From the NCBI RefSeq assembly GCF_020150815.1, contig NZ_CP083723.1:310001-374000 (forward strand): DNA of 64,000 bases. Reading direction: 5' to 3'. Under the pieces are notes generated by a model. The model was given only the letters and a program-made list of their open reading frames with translations, had not been told where the DNA came from and made no database searches. Shown here in pieces: positions 15,810 through 24,083 of the stretch; within the stretch, counting starts at the first letter, position 1; every line of letters starts with the position of its first letter. The stretch comes from Haloprofundus salilacus. Its GTDB lineage: Archaea; Halobacteriota; Halobacteria; Halobacteriales; Haloferacaceae. Position numbers and translations under genes: made by a program.

Positions 15810-16790
15810 TCACCGGTCGGTCGCCGTCGCGGCCCCTGGCTCGCGGTCGTCGACGGAAGAGAAGTAGCTCGCTAGCGCCGGCCCGGAGACGTTGTGCCAG
15901 ACGCTGAACAGCGCCGGGGCGAGCGCAGCGGCCGGGCTAAAGAAGGCGGTCGCCAGTGCGACAGCGAGCCCGCTGTTCTGGAGACCTACCTCGAATGCGC
16001 AGGTCCGGGCGCGGTCCTCGGACATCCCGGTCGCGCGTCCGACGCCGTAACCGGCACCGAGGCCGATGGCGTTGTGCACGACGACGGCGACGACCACCGC
16101 CGCCGCGGCCGTGAGGATGTTCTCAACGTTCAGGCCGACGACGGCGGCGACGATGGCGACGATAGCCGCGACGCTCACCGCCGGGAAGACGTCCAGTCCC
16201 GCCTCGGCGACGGCGGGTGCCCGTCGGTCGAGGACGTAGCGGAGCGCGAACCCGAGCACCACCGGAATGATGACGATTTGGACGATGCTCGTGAACATCT
16301 CGAAGAACGTCACCTGCAGCTGTTCGCCCAGGAGGAAAACGACCCACGCGGGCATGATGACCGGCGCGGCGAGCGTCGTCACCGTGGTGATGGCGACCGA
16401 CAGCGCAACGTCGCCCTTCCCGAGGTAGGTCATTACGTTCGACGCCGTGCCGCCCGGCGCCGCGCCGACGAGGATGACCCCGACCGCGAGTTCCGGCGGT
16501 AGCGCCAGTAGGACGGTCAAGCCGTACGCCGCGGCCGGCATGACGAGCCACTGCGCCAGCGCGCCGATTGCGACGTCCCGCGGGCGCTCGACGAGTCTGC
16601 GAAAGTCCTCGGGGGTGAGCGTCAGTCCCATGCCGAGCATGATGACGCCGAGTAACGGCGAGATGTAGGGGGCGATCCAAGTGAAGGTGTTCGGCGTGGC
16701 CAGCGCGACGCCCGAGAACAGCAGCACCCAGACGACGAAGTACTTGCTCGCGAATCGGCTCACGCGCCGAAGCGCATCGAGCGTGCTCAT
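15810..16790 (-). CDS. Bile acid:sodium symporter (BASS) family transporter
   Basis: This 326-residue integral membrane protein has about nine or ten helices and the family signatures LLGVIMLGMGLTLTPEDFRRL (about 45-65) and VILVGAAPGGTASNVMTYLGKGDVALSVAITTVTTL (about 110-145). The latter contains the unwound Gly/Ala-Asn crossing region that binds Na+. A second crossing motif CAFEVGLQNSGLAVALATAFF occurs near 265-285. Family members import organic anions (2-keto acids, pantoate) with Na+; the substrate here is undetermined. The neighbouring same-strand gene (aspartoacylase-like, 193 nt away) is not clearly in the same operon. Confidence 0.9.
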   Translation of the reverse strand: MSTLDALRRVSRFASKYFVVWVLLFSGVALATPNTFTWIAPYISPLLGVIMLGMGLTLTPEDFRRLVERPRDVAIGALAQWLVMPAAAYGLTVLLALPPELAVGVILVGAAPGGTASNVMTYLGKGDVALSVAITTVTTLAAPVIMPAWVVFLLGEQLQVTFFEMFTSIVQIVIIPVVLGFALRYVLDRRAPAVAEAGLDVFPAVSVAAIVAIVAAVVGLNVENILTAAAAVVVAVVVHNAIGLGAGYGVGRATGMSEDRARTCAFEVGLQNSGLAVALATAFFSPAAALAPALFSVWHNVSGPALASYFSSVDDREPGAATATDR

Positions 16791-17265
16791 CGCGTCTCAC
16801 GCCGGAGTCGCCGACGTGCCGCGTCGATTTGTATCATGTACCACACCAGGATCAGGCGCTCTGGAAATATCTGTCGATGAGACAGTTGGGGGCCGCCGAT
16901 GGGATCCTCATCGTCTCACCGTACCGCTTTCGTCTCCGACACCGAGAGCACCGTCGACACCACTAGCGATACGGTGCTGCCGCCGTTGACACCGCTACCG
17001 ACACGGTCCCGTCGCCGTCGATGCCGTCTGCTCAGAGTCACCTCGTCGGTCCAGCGTCTCTCGGGTCGCTCGAACCGTCCGGGTCGTCTCGCGGACGCGA
17101 ATCTTCGGAGGGGGCGTCTCTCACCGGCGACGACAGCTACTAATCTTCATACACGTCCCTACGGTGCAGTTCGTACCCGAGTCGACGGGAGGCGAACACT
17201 ATGCACCCGAGTGAACTTCGAAGCGAACGGCCGACCGCAGTGCCCGGAGAATCGCGGGGGCGCCG
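16791..17265. other. Intergenic region before the Rieske gene
   Basis: About 475 nt between divergently oriented genes. Frames crossing it are Arg/Thr/Ser-rich and lack haloarchaeal amino acid bias. A loose repetition of GACACCG/GATACGG strings occurs around 16940-17010 but is too degenerate to call a repeat. An AT-richer stretch (CTACTAATCTTCATACA, about 17136-17152) may belong to a promoter for the Rieske gene with a leader of roughly 100 nt. Confidence 0.45.
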
Positions 17266-18126
17266 ATGAGCGACGTCGATACCGATGTCTACCCGTCGCC
17301 GACCAAACGGCGGCGGTTCGTCAAAGGGGTCGTCGGAGCCAGCGCGCTCACCGGACTCGCGGTGATCGGTGAGGCGACGGTCGACCTGACGACGAATCCG
17401 ACCGGCGAAGGTGGCGGAATCACCGAGTACTACGGTATCGACGTCGTCGGCGGTCCGGCACCCAGGGGAATGCCACAGATACCCGTCGAAATCGACGACG
17501 AAGGCTACCTCCGGGGCGTCTGGCCGTCCGTGGAGACCGTCGGCGGCGGCGCCGACGCGGCACCGGTCGCTCGAACGCAGTTGGGCGGTATTGTGTACAG
17601 CAACGAGTGGTTCCAGTACTGCGGCGTCGAGACCGCCCCGGGCGTCGACCCGACGACCGAGGAGGACAACTACTTCAGATACGCTGAGTCCAGTCAGTAC
17701 GAGTGGCAGAACCAGGAGGTGTCGCCGAACGACCGAGTCAACGTCGCAGATTTCGAGGACTATGAGACGTGGGGGAACGGAATCGGTCAGGAGGGCGTCG
17801 GCAAGCCCGCACTCGTCACGTGGCGGTCGACGAACGTCGAAGACTCTGCGGCCGTCATCCCCGTCCAACTCATCAGAAGCGTCCGCATCGAGCGAGCGGC
17901 GCAGGACAACCAGTGGATGCGGGCCAGCACCCAACAGGGGTTCATCGCCATCCTCGACAAATGCACCCACTTCTGCTGCGTCCCCGGCTACAAGATAGAC
18001 CCGGCGAGCGCGCGATTCGGCGCCGCGAACGGCATCTACTGTCCGTGTCACCAGTCCGTCTACGATCCGTTCGTCGTCTCGCGGCAGTCGTTCGTCGCGT
18101 TTCCCCGACCCGAGGGGGACGAGTAG
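17266..18126 (+). CDS. Rieske [2Fe-2S] iron-sulfur protein, Tat-exported and membrane-anchored
   Basis: This 286-residue protein has an N-terminal twin-arginine motif (KRRRFVKGVVG, residues 12-22) and a hydrophobic helix (ASALTGLAVIG), so it is probably folded in the cytoplasm and anchored by its uncleaved Tat signal. The C-terminal Rieske domain has both cluster-binding boxes: CTHFCCVPG (about 237-245) and CPCHQSVYDPF (about 264-274), with two Cys and two His ligands. It resembles quinol-cytochrome c reductase Rieske subunits. No cytochrome b gene is adjacent. The next gene, 51 nt downstream, encodes a four-helix membrane protein. It is either a subunit of a complex encoded elsewhere or an independent electron carrier. 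Confidence 0.88.
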   Translation: MSDVDTDVYPSPTKRRRFVKGVVGASALTGLAVIGEATVDLTTNPTGEGGGITEYYGIDVVGGPAPRGMPQIPVEIDDEGYLRGVWPSVETVGGGADAAPVARTQLGGIVYSNEWFQYCGVETAPGVDPTTEEDNYFRYAESSQYEWQNQEVSPNDRVNVADFEDYETWGNGIGQEGVGKPALVTWRSTNVEDSAAVIPVQLIRSVRIERAAQDNQWMRASTQQGFIAILDKCTHFCCVPGYKIDPASARFGAANGIYCPCHQSVYDPFVVSRQSFVAFPRPEGDE

Positions 18127-18177
18127 TGTGACGAACCTAGCGCCCGACAGCGACGGAAAACCGACCGGGGTGACGGT

Positions 18178-18624
18178 ATGACGGTGGCCGACCAGTCCAC
18201 ACCCGAACGCTCGGCGCGAGCAGCGCCTCGTCTCCTCGTCGCTCTCGCCTCGCTCGGCGTCTTTCTCGCCGTCTTCCTCCCCTTTTTAGACCGAGGAACT
18301 GGCATCTGGGTGTACTACTCTGCGTCGGTTCTCGGCCCGCTCACCGTCGGTGTGCTCGGGGTACTCGTCCTCCTCGTCGTCGGGGCCGGACCGCTCACCT
18401 CGATGAGTCCGGCCACGCTCGCAGGCGTCGCCCTCGGTGGGAGCGTCGCGATGGTTATCGTCGCCGCGTTCTGGGCTCTCTCGGTCCGCCACGAGGTCGT
18501 CCTGTCGCTCTCGCGGCTTGACCTGTTCGCCTACCACCGCTGGATTCTCCTCGGACTGACGCTCGTCGCCCTCGCGGGCGCGGTCTGGTACGCGGTGGCG
18601 GCGAGGGGTCGGTCGACGGCGTAG
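18178..18624 (+). CDS. Four-helix membrane protein, haloarchaeal, unknown function
   Basis: This 148-residue protein has a short polar N-terminus and about four transmembrane helices (roughly 19-40, 46-70, 78-98 and 118-142). The loops carry no metal-binding or catalytic signature; one His-Glu and one Tyr-His-Arg pair lie near the membrane. It starts 51 nt after the Rieske gene and is probably co-transcribed. It could anchor or accompany the Rieske protein; this rests on position only. Confidence 0.7.
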   Translation: MTVADQSTPERSARAAPRLLVALASLGVFLAVFLPFLDRGTGIWVYYSASVLGPLTVGVLGVLVLLVVGAGPLTSMSPATLAGVALGGSVAMVIVAAFWALSVRHEVVLSLSRLDLFAYHRWILLGLTLVALAGAVWYAVAARGRSTA

Positions 18625-18763
18625 CGCCGACCAGCGATCCCGTCTGTACGGTCGCTCTCTCGCCCCGTTTCGGCGTCGCTCGATGCATCGGCCGAGGCGC
18701 CGCCGCCGTTCCCGACGGCGACACGTCAACGGGCTTTTCACCCCCGGAGTCAACGGGACGGGT

Positions 18764-19297
18764 ATGGCCGACCAGGAGAACCCTGACAACCCGACAGCGG
18801 TACTCAAAACCAATCACGGCGACATCACCGTCGAACTGTTTGAAGAGCGCGTTCCGCGCACCGTCGAGAACTTCGTCGGTCTCGCGACGGGCCAGAAGGA
18901 GTGGACGGATCCCGAGACGGGCGAGACGAAAGACGGCGAACCGCTGTACGACGACGTGCAGTTTCACCGCATCATCGAGGGCTTCATGATTCAGGGCGGC
19001 GACCCGACCGGAACCGGTCGCGGCGGTCCCGGCTACCAGTTCGACGACGAGTTCCACGACGAACTCGGCCACGACGGTCCCGGCGTACTCTCGATGGCGA
19101 ACTCCGGTCCGAACACGAACGGTTCGCAGTTCTTCATCACGCTCGACGCCCAGCCGCACCTCGACGGCCGCCACTCGGTGTTCGGGAAGGTCATCGACGG
19201 GATGGACGTCGTCCGCGAAATCGGTTCGGTGCCAACCGGCCGCAACGACAAACCGACAGAGGACGTCGTCCTCGAATCGGTCGCGATTTACCGATAG
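18764..19297 (+). CDS. Cyclophilin-type peptidyl-prolyl cis-trans isomerase
   Basis: This is a 177-residue cytosolic cyclophilin. Active-site segments are present: VQFHRIIEGFMIQGGDPTGTGRGGPGYQF (about 64-92, including the catalytic Arg in FHRII and the Phe-Met-Gln trio), LSMANSGPNTNGSQFFIT (about 108-125) and LDGRHSVFGKVIDGMDVV. It catalyses proline isomerisation during protein folding. The insert KEWTDPETGETKDGEPL near residues 43-60 is usual for prokaryotic and haloarchaeal members. The ATG at 18764 is chosen over the basic upstream extension. A run of six T follows the stop. Confidence 0.93.
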   Translation: MADQENPDNPTAVLKTNHGDITVELFEERVPRTVENFVGLATGQKEWTDPETGETKDGEPLYDDVQFHRIIEGFMIQGGDPTGTGRGGPGYQFDDEFHDELGHDGPGVLSMANSGPNTNGSQFFITLDAQPHLDGRHSVFGKVIDGMDVVREIGSVPTGRNDKPTEDVVLESVAIYR

Positions 19298-19314
19298 TTC
19301 GGCACCGACAGTCG

Positions 19315-19320
19315 TTTTTT
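19315..19320 (+). terminator. Oligo-T transcription terminator after the cyclophilin gene
   Basis: TTTTTT lies 18 nt after the stop codon in GC-rich DNA, matching the T-tract termination signal used by archaeal RNA polymerase. Confidence 0.6.
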
Positions 19321-19368
19321 AGGGCCGTCCACTGTGGTTGCGCGTCGACATAAATCGTCGCGGAAACG

Positions 19369-19377
19369 CTTATATGC
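19369..19377 (+). promoter_or_regulatory. Box A promoter
   Basis: GCTTATATG lies about 30 nt upstream of the ATG at 19405 and would give a short or leaderless mRNA. The adjoining upstream DNA is GC-rich. Confidence 0.55.
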
Positions 19378-19404
19378 GAGAGTGGTAGACAGTCACATGC
19401 ACAG

Positions 19405-19749
19405 ATGTTCGAACGATTCTCCAGCGGCTACTACCTCGGTAAACTGTACGTCGAACCACACGACTGCGACCGCCCTACGATCCACCGAGCGGACCACGAG
19501 CGGATGAACGAGCAACTGTACCTCACCGGCGATGGCGTCGAGCGACTCGACGCGCCGCTGGTGATGAAACTCGACACGACTCACTTCCCCGTCCTCGGCG
19601 ACGACGACGTGCCGACGGGGACGCTCGCGCTCCCCGAATCGATGGCGACCGACGACCTGCCGGACTCCTGTGAGGTGTTCCTCGCGACGGCCGACCGCGC
19701 CTCCGAACTGCTCCGATACGCCGGCTACGAGGCACCGACCGGTACCTGA
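19405..19749 (+). CDS. Conserved haloarchaeal protein of unknown function
   Basis: This 114-residue soluble protein begins MFERFSSGYYLGKLYVEPHDCD and is acidic throughout. Its start pattern is that of a haloarchaea-specific family which I recall as DUF5802, not verified here. There are no membrane helices, Cys clusters or nucleotide motifs; two His and a lone Cys lie in the N-terminal half. It is monocistronic, with its own box A, between the cyclophilin gene and the Vms1-like gene. Confidence 0.8.
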   Translation: MFERFSSGYYLGKLYVEPHDCDRPTIHRADHERMNEQLYLTGDGVERLDAPLVMKLDTTHFPVLGDDDVPTGTLALPESMATDDLPDSCEVFLATADRASELLRYAGYEAPTGT

Positions 19750-19829
19750 GCGGACCGCTGGCGTCCCCGCGCGACTCCACTCGCCGCCGACCCCCGCAGT
19801 TGAAGTCCCCGGCCCCCACCTCTCGGGGT

Positions 19830-20723
19830 ATGCTCGACGAGTTGCTCGGCCGCGCCGAGTTGAAGCGGCGCATCGAGGAACTGGAGGAGGAGAAGCACCA
19901 CCTCGAACGCCGCGCCGCCGCCGAAGAGGAGCGCAGAGCCGACGCCGTCACCGCCCGACAGGAGGCCGAAGAGCGTGTCAACCGTCTCGAAGACCGCATC
20001 GCCGAACTCGACGACCGGGTTGAGCGACTGCAGGGCGAGGAGGAGTCAGAGCTGGATTTTCGCGGAACCGAGACGCTCCGCGGCGCTCGCCTCGACGAGG
20101 TGCTCGACCGTCTCCGCTCGTTCCGGACCGGTCAGGAGGGAGCGCTCACCGCGATGGTCGGCGACGACTCGGTGCCGGACGCTGTCGAGGAGGCGCTTGG
20201 CGAACGCGCAGCACTGGTCCGTCGCGCCGCGCCGTGTCTCGTCTACACCGACGACGCCGGACTCGTGAACGCGGCGCTCTCGCCGCCGCGTTCCCCCGAG
20301 CGCGTCTGCGAGTGGGGCCAGTCGTTCCGGGTGGAGGCGTCGTGGTTCCGACCGACCGGTCGCTTCGCGTTCGCCGTCGCCCGCGCCGACCTGTTCGCGC
20401 TCGGCGAGTACGACGGCCGCGAGCGCCTCTCCGAGCGCGGGTTCGAGAGCGACGTGAAGGAGAAACACTCGAAGGGCGGGTTCTCGCAGTCGCGATTCGA
20501 GCGCATCCGCGACGGTCAGATAGCCGACCACGTCGAGAAGTGTCGCGAAGCGATCGCCGACAGCGACGCCGAGACGACGATTCTCGTCGGCGACCGCGAG
20601 GTGGTCCGCGAATTGCGCGACGCCGTCGACGTGACCGCGACGAGCGACGCGGGCGGATCGCCCGAGGAGGCTTTAGACGAGGGATTCCGCGACTTCTGGG
20701 CGACGAAACTCTCACTTCTGTAG
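19830..20723 (+). CDS. Vms1/Ankzf1-like peptidyl-tRNA hydrolase or release factor (archaeal Vms1)
   Basis: This 297-residue protein starts with a charged coiled coil (about residues 8-73, KRRIEELEEEKHHLERRAAA onward). An eRF1-like catalytic domain follows, carrying KHSKGGFSQSRFERIRDGQ (about 211-229). The GGFSQ segment is the Vms1 counterpart of the eRF1 GGQ motif and includes the conserved Gln. The C-terminal part (ETTILVGDREVVRELRDA) resembles eRF1 domain 3. In eukaryotes Vms1 cuts peptidyl-tRNA on stalled 60S subunits during ribosome quality control; an equivalent rescue role is inferred here. The start at 19830 (MLDELLGRAELKRRIEELEEE) is the first ATG of the coiled coil. Confidence 0.8.
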   Translation: MLDELLGRAELKRRIEELEEEKHHLERRAAAEEERRADAVTARQEAEERVNRLEDRIAELDDRVERLQGEEESELDFRGTETLRGARLDEVLDRLRSFRTGQEGALTAMVGDDSVPDAVEEALGERAALVRRAAPCLVYTDDAGLVNAALSPPRSPERVCEWGQSFRVEASWFRPTGRFAFAVARADLFALGEYDGRERLSERGFESDVKEKHSKGGFSQSRFERIRDGQIADHVEKCREAIADSDAETTILVGDREVVRELRDAVDVTATSDAGGSPEEALDEGFRDFWATKLSLL

Positions 20724-20781
20724 CTCTCGCCGCTTCGGTCGGCACTCGTGTAGCGTTGCGGCACATCGAACCGCTGGCAAC

Positions 20782-20791
20782 CGATTTATCA
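20782..20791 (+). promoter_or_regulatory. Box A promoter of the dgcN-dgcA operon
   Basis: CGATTTATCA is centred 28 nt upstream of the ATG at 20815. It supports that start over the GTG 12 nt earlier and a leaderless bicistronic transcript. Confidence 0.5.
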
Positions 20792-20814
20792 CATCCTGCC
20801 GCGTGCACCCGGAT

Positions 20815-21858
20815 ATGACCGCTACCGGGACCGAAAGTCGCCGTATTGTCGTCCTCGCCCACGAGAAGTTCCCCGACCGCGCGAAAACCGCGACGGGCGT
20901 AATGCGCTACGGAAACGACGAAATCGTCGCCGTACTCGACCGCGACCGCGCCGGAACGCGCGTCCGCGACCACCGGGCGGACCTGCCCGACGCGCCCGTC
21001 GTCGCCTCGTTCGAGGACGTATCGAAGCCCGAAACGGTCGACGCGCTCCTCGTCGGTATCGCGCCCATCGGCGGCGGGTTCGACGAGACGTGGCGGCCGG
21101 ACGTTCGCGCCGCCATCGGATCCGGCTGCGACGTTATCGCCGGACTTCACTACTTCCTCGAAGACGACGAGGAGTTCGCCGCGCTCGCCGCCGACCACGG
21201 CGTCGAACTCGTCGACGTGCGCAAGCCCGACCCCGACCTCACCGTCGCGCAGGGCGTCGCCGACCAGGTGTCGGCGGAGGTGGTGCTCACCGTCGGCACC
21301 GACTGTTCGGTCGGGAAGATGACGGCGACGCTCGAACTGGTCGAGGCCGCCCGCGAGGCGGGTATCGACGCGGCGTTCGTCCCGACCGGCCAGACGGGAA
21401 TCATGATTTCGGGGTGGGGCCATCCCATCGACCGCGTAGTGAGCGACTTCACCGCGGGGGCCGTCGAAGAGATGATTCTCGAAATCGGCGACGACCACGA
21501 GATGCTGTTCGTCGAAGGGCAAGGAAGCATCGTCCACCCGGCGTACTCGGCGGTCACCTGCGGCATCCTCCACGGGTCGATGGCCGACAAACTCGTGCTC
21601 TGCCACGAGGCGGGCCGCGAGGCGATTCACGGCTACGAGTCGTTCTCGCTCCCGCCGCTGTCGGAGTACGTCGACCTTTACGAGTCGCTCGGGTCGGCGG
21701 TCCACGAGACCGAAGTCGTCGCCGGGGCGCTCAACACGTCGGCGCTCTCGGACGCCGACGCCGCGGCCGCCGCCGAGGAGTACGGGGACGAACTCGGCGT
21801 CCCCGCGAGCGACCCCGTCCGCTTCGGGTGCGACGAGATTCTGGAGGCGCTTCGGTGA
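20815..21858 (+). CDS. dgcN: DUF1611 family protein, DgcN-like N-acyltransferase
   Basis: This 347-residue protein has an N-terminal Rossmann-like domain (IVVLAHEKFPDRAKTATGVMRYG) and a C-terminal P-loop-like domain with VGTDCSVGKMTATLEL (about 160-175). DUF1611 members paired with an enolase-superfamily racemase are DgcN, reported to acetylate D-glutamate. Other conserved stretches are VPTGQTGIMISGWGHPIDRVVSDFTAGAVE and FVEGQGSIVHPAYSAVTCG. The stop overlaps the start of the next gene by 4 nt, so translation is coupled. By analogy the pair would convert D-Glu to N-acetyl-D-Glu and then to N-acetyl-L-Glu; activity in haloarchaea is inferred. Confidence 0.82.
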   Translation: MTATGTESRRIVVLAHEKFPDRAKTATGVMRYGNDEIVAVLDRDRAGTRVRDHRADLPDAPVVASFEDVSKPETVDALLVGIAPIGGGFDETWRPDVRAAIGSGCDVIAGLHYFLEDDEEFAALAADHGVELVDVRKPDPDLTVAQGVADQVSAEVVLTVGTDCSVGKMTATLELVEAAREAGIDAAFVPTGQTGIMISGWGHPIDRVVSDFTAGAVEEMILEIGDDHEMLFVEGQGSIVHPAYSAVTCGILHGSMADKLVLCHEAGREAIHGYESFSLPPLSEYVDLYESLGSAVHETEVVAGALNTSALSDADAAAAAEEYGDELGVPASDPVRFGCDEILEALR

Positions 21859-22895
21859 TTCTCACCTCGGAGTTCGAGCGCGTCGAACTGCCGCTCGAAC
21901 ACCCGTTCACCATCTCCCGTTCGACGCAGGAGGTCGCCGAGAACGTCGTCGTAAAACTCACTGACGGCGGCGGGATGACCGGCGTCGGCGCGGCCGCCCC
22001 TTCGAGACACTACGGCGAGACAGCCGACACCGTCGAGGCGGTGCTGCCGGAACTGCTCGACGTGGTCGAGCGCGTCGGCGACCCCCACGCCTTCGACCGC
22101 ATCGAGCGCCGGATGCGTGAGCGCGTCGAACGGAACCCGGCCGCCCGCTGCGCGGTCAGCATCGCCTTACACGACCTCGCGGCCAAGCGCCTCGGCGTTC
22201 CGCTCTACCGGATGTGGGGCCTCGATCCCGACGACTGTCCGCCCTCCTCCTTTACTATCGGTCTCGACACGACCGAGCGCGTCCGCGAGAAGACCGAGGA
22301 TGCCGTCGATTCGGGGTACAGCGTGCTGAAGATCAAACTCGGCACCGACCGCGACGAAGAGCTCGTCGAAGCCGTCCGCGACGCCGCGCCCGAGGCGACG
22401 CTCCGCGTCGACGCCAACGAGGCGTGGACGCCGCACGAGGCCGTCCGGAAGAGCGAGATGCTCGCCGACCACGACGTGGAGTTTCTCGAGCAACCGGTTC
22501 CGGCGTCTGACCCCGAGGGGTTGAAGTTCGTCTACGAGCGCAGCGCGCTCCCCGTCGCCGCAGACGAGTCCTGCGTCACGCTCGCCGACGTACCGGCGAT
22601 CGCAGACCGTGCGGACATCGCGAACATCAAACTGATGAAGTGCGGCGGCCTGCGAGAGGCGAATCGGATGATTCACACGGCACGGGCGCACGGTCTGGAG
22701 GTGATGCTCGGCTGTATGGTCGAGACGAACGCCGCTATCGCCGCCGCATGCCACCTGGCGCCGCTTCTCGATTATGCGGACCTCGACGGGTCGCTCCTGC
22801 TCTCGTCGGACCCGTACGCCGGCGTCGATCTCTCGGAAGGGACAATTCGTCTCGAAGACGTGGGGCAGACGGGAACCGGCGCACGACTCCGATAG
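21855..22895 (+). CDS. dgcA: Enolase-superfamily dipeptide epimerase / DgcA-like racemase
   Basis: This is a 346-residue mandelate-racemase/muconate-lactonizing-type enzyme. An N-terminal capping domain (FERVELPLEHPFTISRST) precedes the TIM barrel. Catalytic residues are visible: the KxK in YSVLKIKLG (about 157-165), the metal ligands in RVDANEAW, LEQPV and AADESC (about 186, 212 and 238), and the opposite Lys in NIKLMKCGG (about 260). This set defines the Ala-Glu epimerase/NAAAR-like subgroup. It starts with GTG overlapping the dgcN stop. The linked gene favours N-acetyl-glutamate racemisation over dipeptide epimerisation, but both remain possible. Confidence 0.87.
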   Translation: MILTSEFERVELPLEHPFTISRSTQEVAENVVVKLTDGGGMTGVGAAAPSRHYGETADTVEAVLPELLDVVERVGDPHAFDRIERRMRERVERNPAARCAVSIALHDLAAKRLGVPLYRMWGLDPDDCPPSSFTIGLDTTERVREKTEDAVDSGYSVLKIKLGTDRDEELVEAVRDAAPEATLRVDANEAWTPHEAVRKSEMLADHDVEFLEQPVPASDPEGLKFVYERSALPVAADESCVTLADVPAIADRADIANIKLMKCGGLREANRMIHTARAHGLEVMLGCMVETNAAIAAACHLAPLLDYADLDGSLLLSSDPYAGVDLSEGTIRLEDVGQTGTGARLR

Positions 22896-22914
22896 CGGGA
22901 GTGAGACGATCCGT

Positions 22915-22935
22915 GCCGGGAATTTTTCTCCCGGC
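22915..22935 (+). terminator. Hairpin terminator downstream of dgcA
   Basis: GCCGGGA (22915-22921) pairs with TCCCGGC (22929-22935) around a T-rich loop, 20 nt after the dgcA stop and 18 nt before the stop of the convergent gene. Either transcript could use it. Confidence 0.5.
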
Positions 22936-22952
22936 CCCGACCGTCTCGTTTC

Positions 22953-23990
22953 TCAGTCCCAGCTGATGTCGTCCGTTCGGTCGGTCTCTCGGAGGATGAA
23001 CGGCCCGATGGCGAGCGTCCGCTTTGCGACCGTCGCGATGCGGAGGATGTACGACAGCAGGAGCAGAAACGGTGCGAGCGTCACCGTTGTCGCCGCCGAG
23101 ACGATCCAGACGAGGTTGTCGACACCGAGCGTCCGCCCCGGGAACTGCGTCGGGTCGACGTACAGCATCATCGAAACGGTCACCACGAGCGCGGGAAGCG
23201 CGGCGTAGAGCAGGACGCGCGAGAGGTTGACGAGTTCCCATTGGAAGTAAAGCGTCTTGAAGTGCTCGCGGGCCGGGCCGAAGAACTTCAACACGTCGAT
23301 GACGTCGGCCAGTGCCTCGTGGGTCTCGTCGGTGAGATCGTCGTAGCTCTGTTCGAGTTGCCGCGCTTCGTATATCTTCCACGAGTAGTTGAAGTTGAGC
23401 GCGGCGAACAGCACGTCGAACGTCCCGAACTGGGCTTCGTTGAGCTGTTCGCCGACCGCGGTCGCGTTGTTGGTCAGGCTCTCGACGAAGTCTCGGATGT
23501 TCTCTTTGGCCTCTTCGTCACGCTCGTCCGACACAGCGTCGCCGAGGTCGTTGGCGTGCGTTTGCAGGCCGTCTAGCAGTGTCTCCAAAAACGAGGCGGG
23601 GTCGGGTGGCATGATGTTCCCGTCTACGTACGCCTCAACGTCCTCGCGAAAGTCGAGCGACCCGCTCATCCGGCCGCGCTGGTCGCCGAGCGGCCCCAAC
23701 TCCTGCGAGAGAACGAGCTGATTGAACGTGACGACGAGGGTAACACCCGTGACGACAGAGTTCACCATCGGCGAGAACAGCCACCACAGCGCGTTGTAGT
23801 TGGAGATGACGCGGCGAATCGGCGCGAGTTGCGCGTACCCCAGTAGGACGAGCGTAGCGAAGATCCCGAAGGCGACGATACCCGCGACGACCCATCGGTT
23901 GGCGTTCATCAAAAACCAAAGCTTCCAGCGACTCTCCTCGACTCGGCCCCGCATGGTGTCTTTGGGACTCGAGTCGTCGGAATCAACCAT
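22953..23990 (-). CDS. Membrane protein with a large cytoplasmic central domain, unknown function
   Basis: This 345-residue protein has two membrane helices near the N-terminus (about 37-60 and 76-100), a long soluble, acidic and helical middle (about 105-255), and two more helices near the C-terminus (about 262-285 and 298-325). The middle contains FLETLLDGLQTHANDLGDAV and NNATAVGEQLNEAQFGTFDVLFAALNFNYSWKIYEAR. The layout is loosely like bestrophin-type or other four-helix membrane proteins, but no family signature is certain. The start at 23990 is chosen over an upstream GTG. It is read in the same direction as, and follows, the pspA-like gene. Confidence 0.72.
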   Translation of the reverse strand: MVDSDDSSPKDTMRGRVEESRWKLWFLMNANRWVVAGIVAFGIFATLVLLGYAQLAPIRRVISNYNALWWLFSPMVNSVVTGVTLVVTFNQLVLSQELGPLGDQRGRMSGSLDFREDVEAYVDGNIMPPDPASFLETLLDGLQTHANDLGDAVSDERDEEAKENIRDFVESLTNNATAVGEQLNEAQFGTFDVLFAALNFNYSWKIYEARQLEQSYDDLTDETHEALADVIDVLKFFGPAREHFKTLYFQWELVNLSRVLLYAALPALVVTVSMMLYVDPTQFPGRTLGVDNLVWIVSAATTVTLAPFLLLLSYILRIATVAKRTLAIGPFILRETDRTDDISWD

Positions 23991-24083
23991 ACGGACTGTT
24001 CGGCAAGGCGGCATATAGAACTCGTGGCGGCACGACCGCGGAGCCGGGGGACCCGACGACTCCGCTCCGATTCCGAACGTCGG

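Noticed and set aside
20146-21705. Minus-strand open frame (519 codons) opposite the Vms1-like and dgcN genes
   Set aside because: It spans two well-supported genes, and its C-terminal half is an Arg/Ser-rich shadow.
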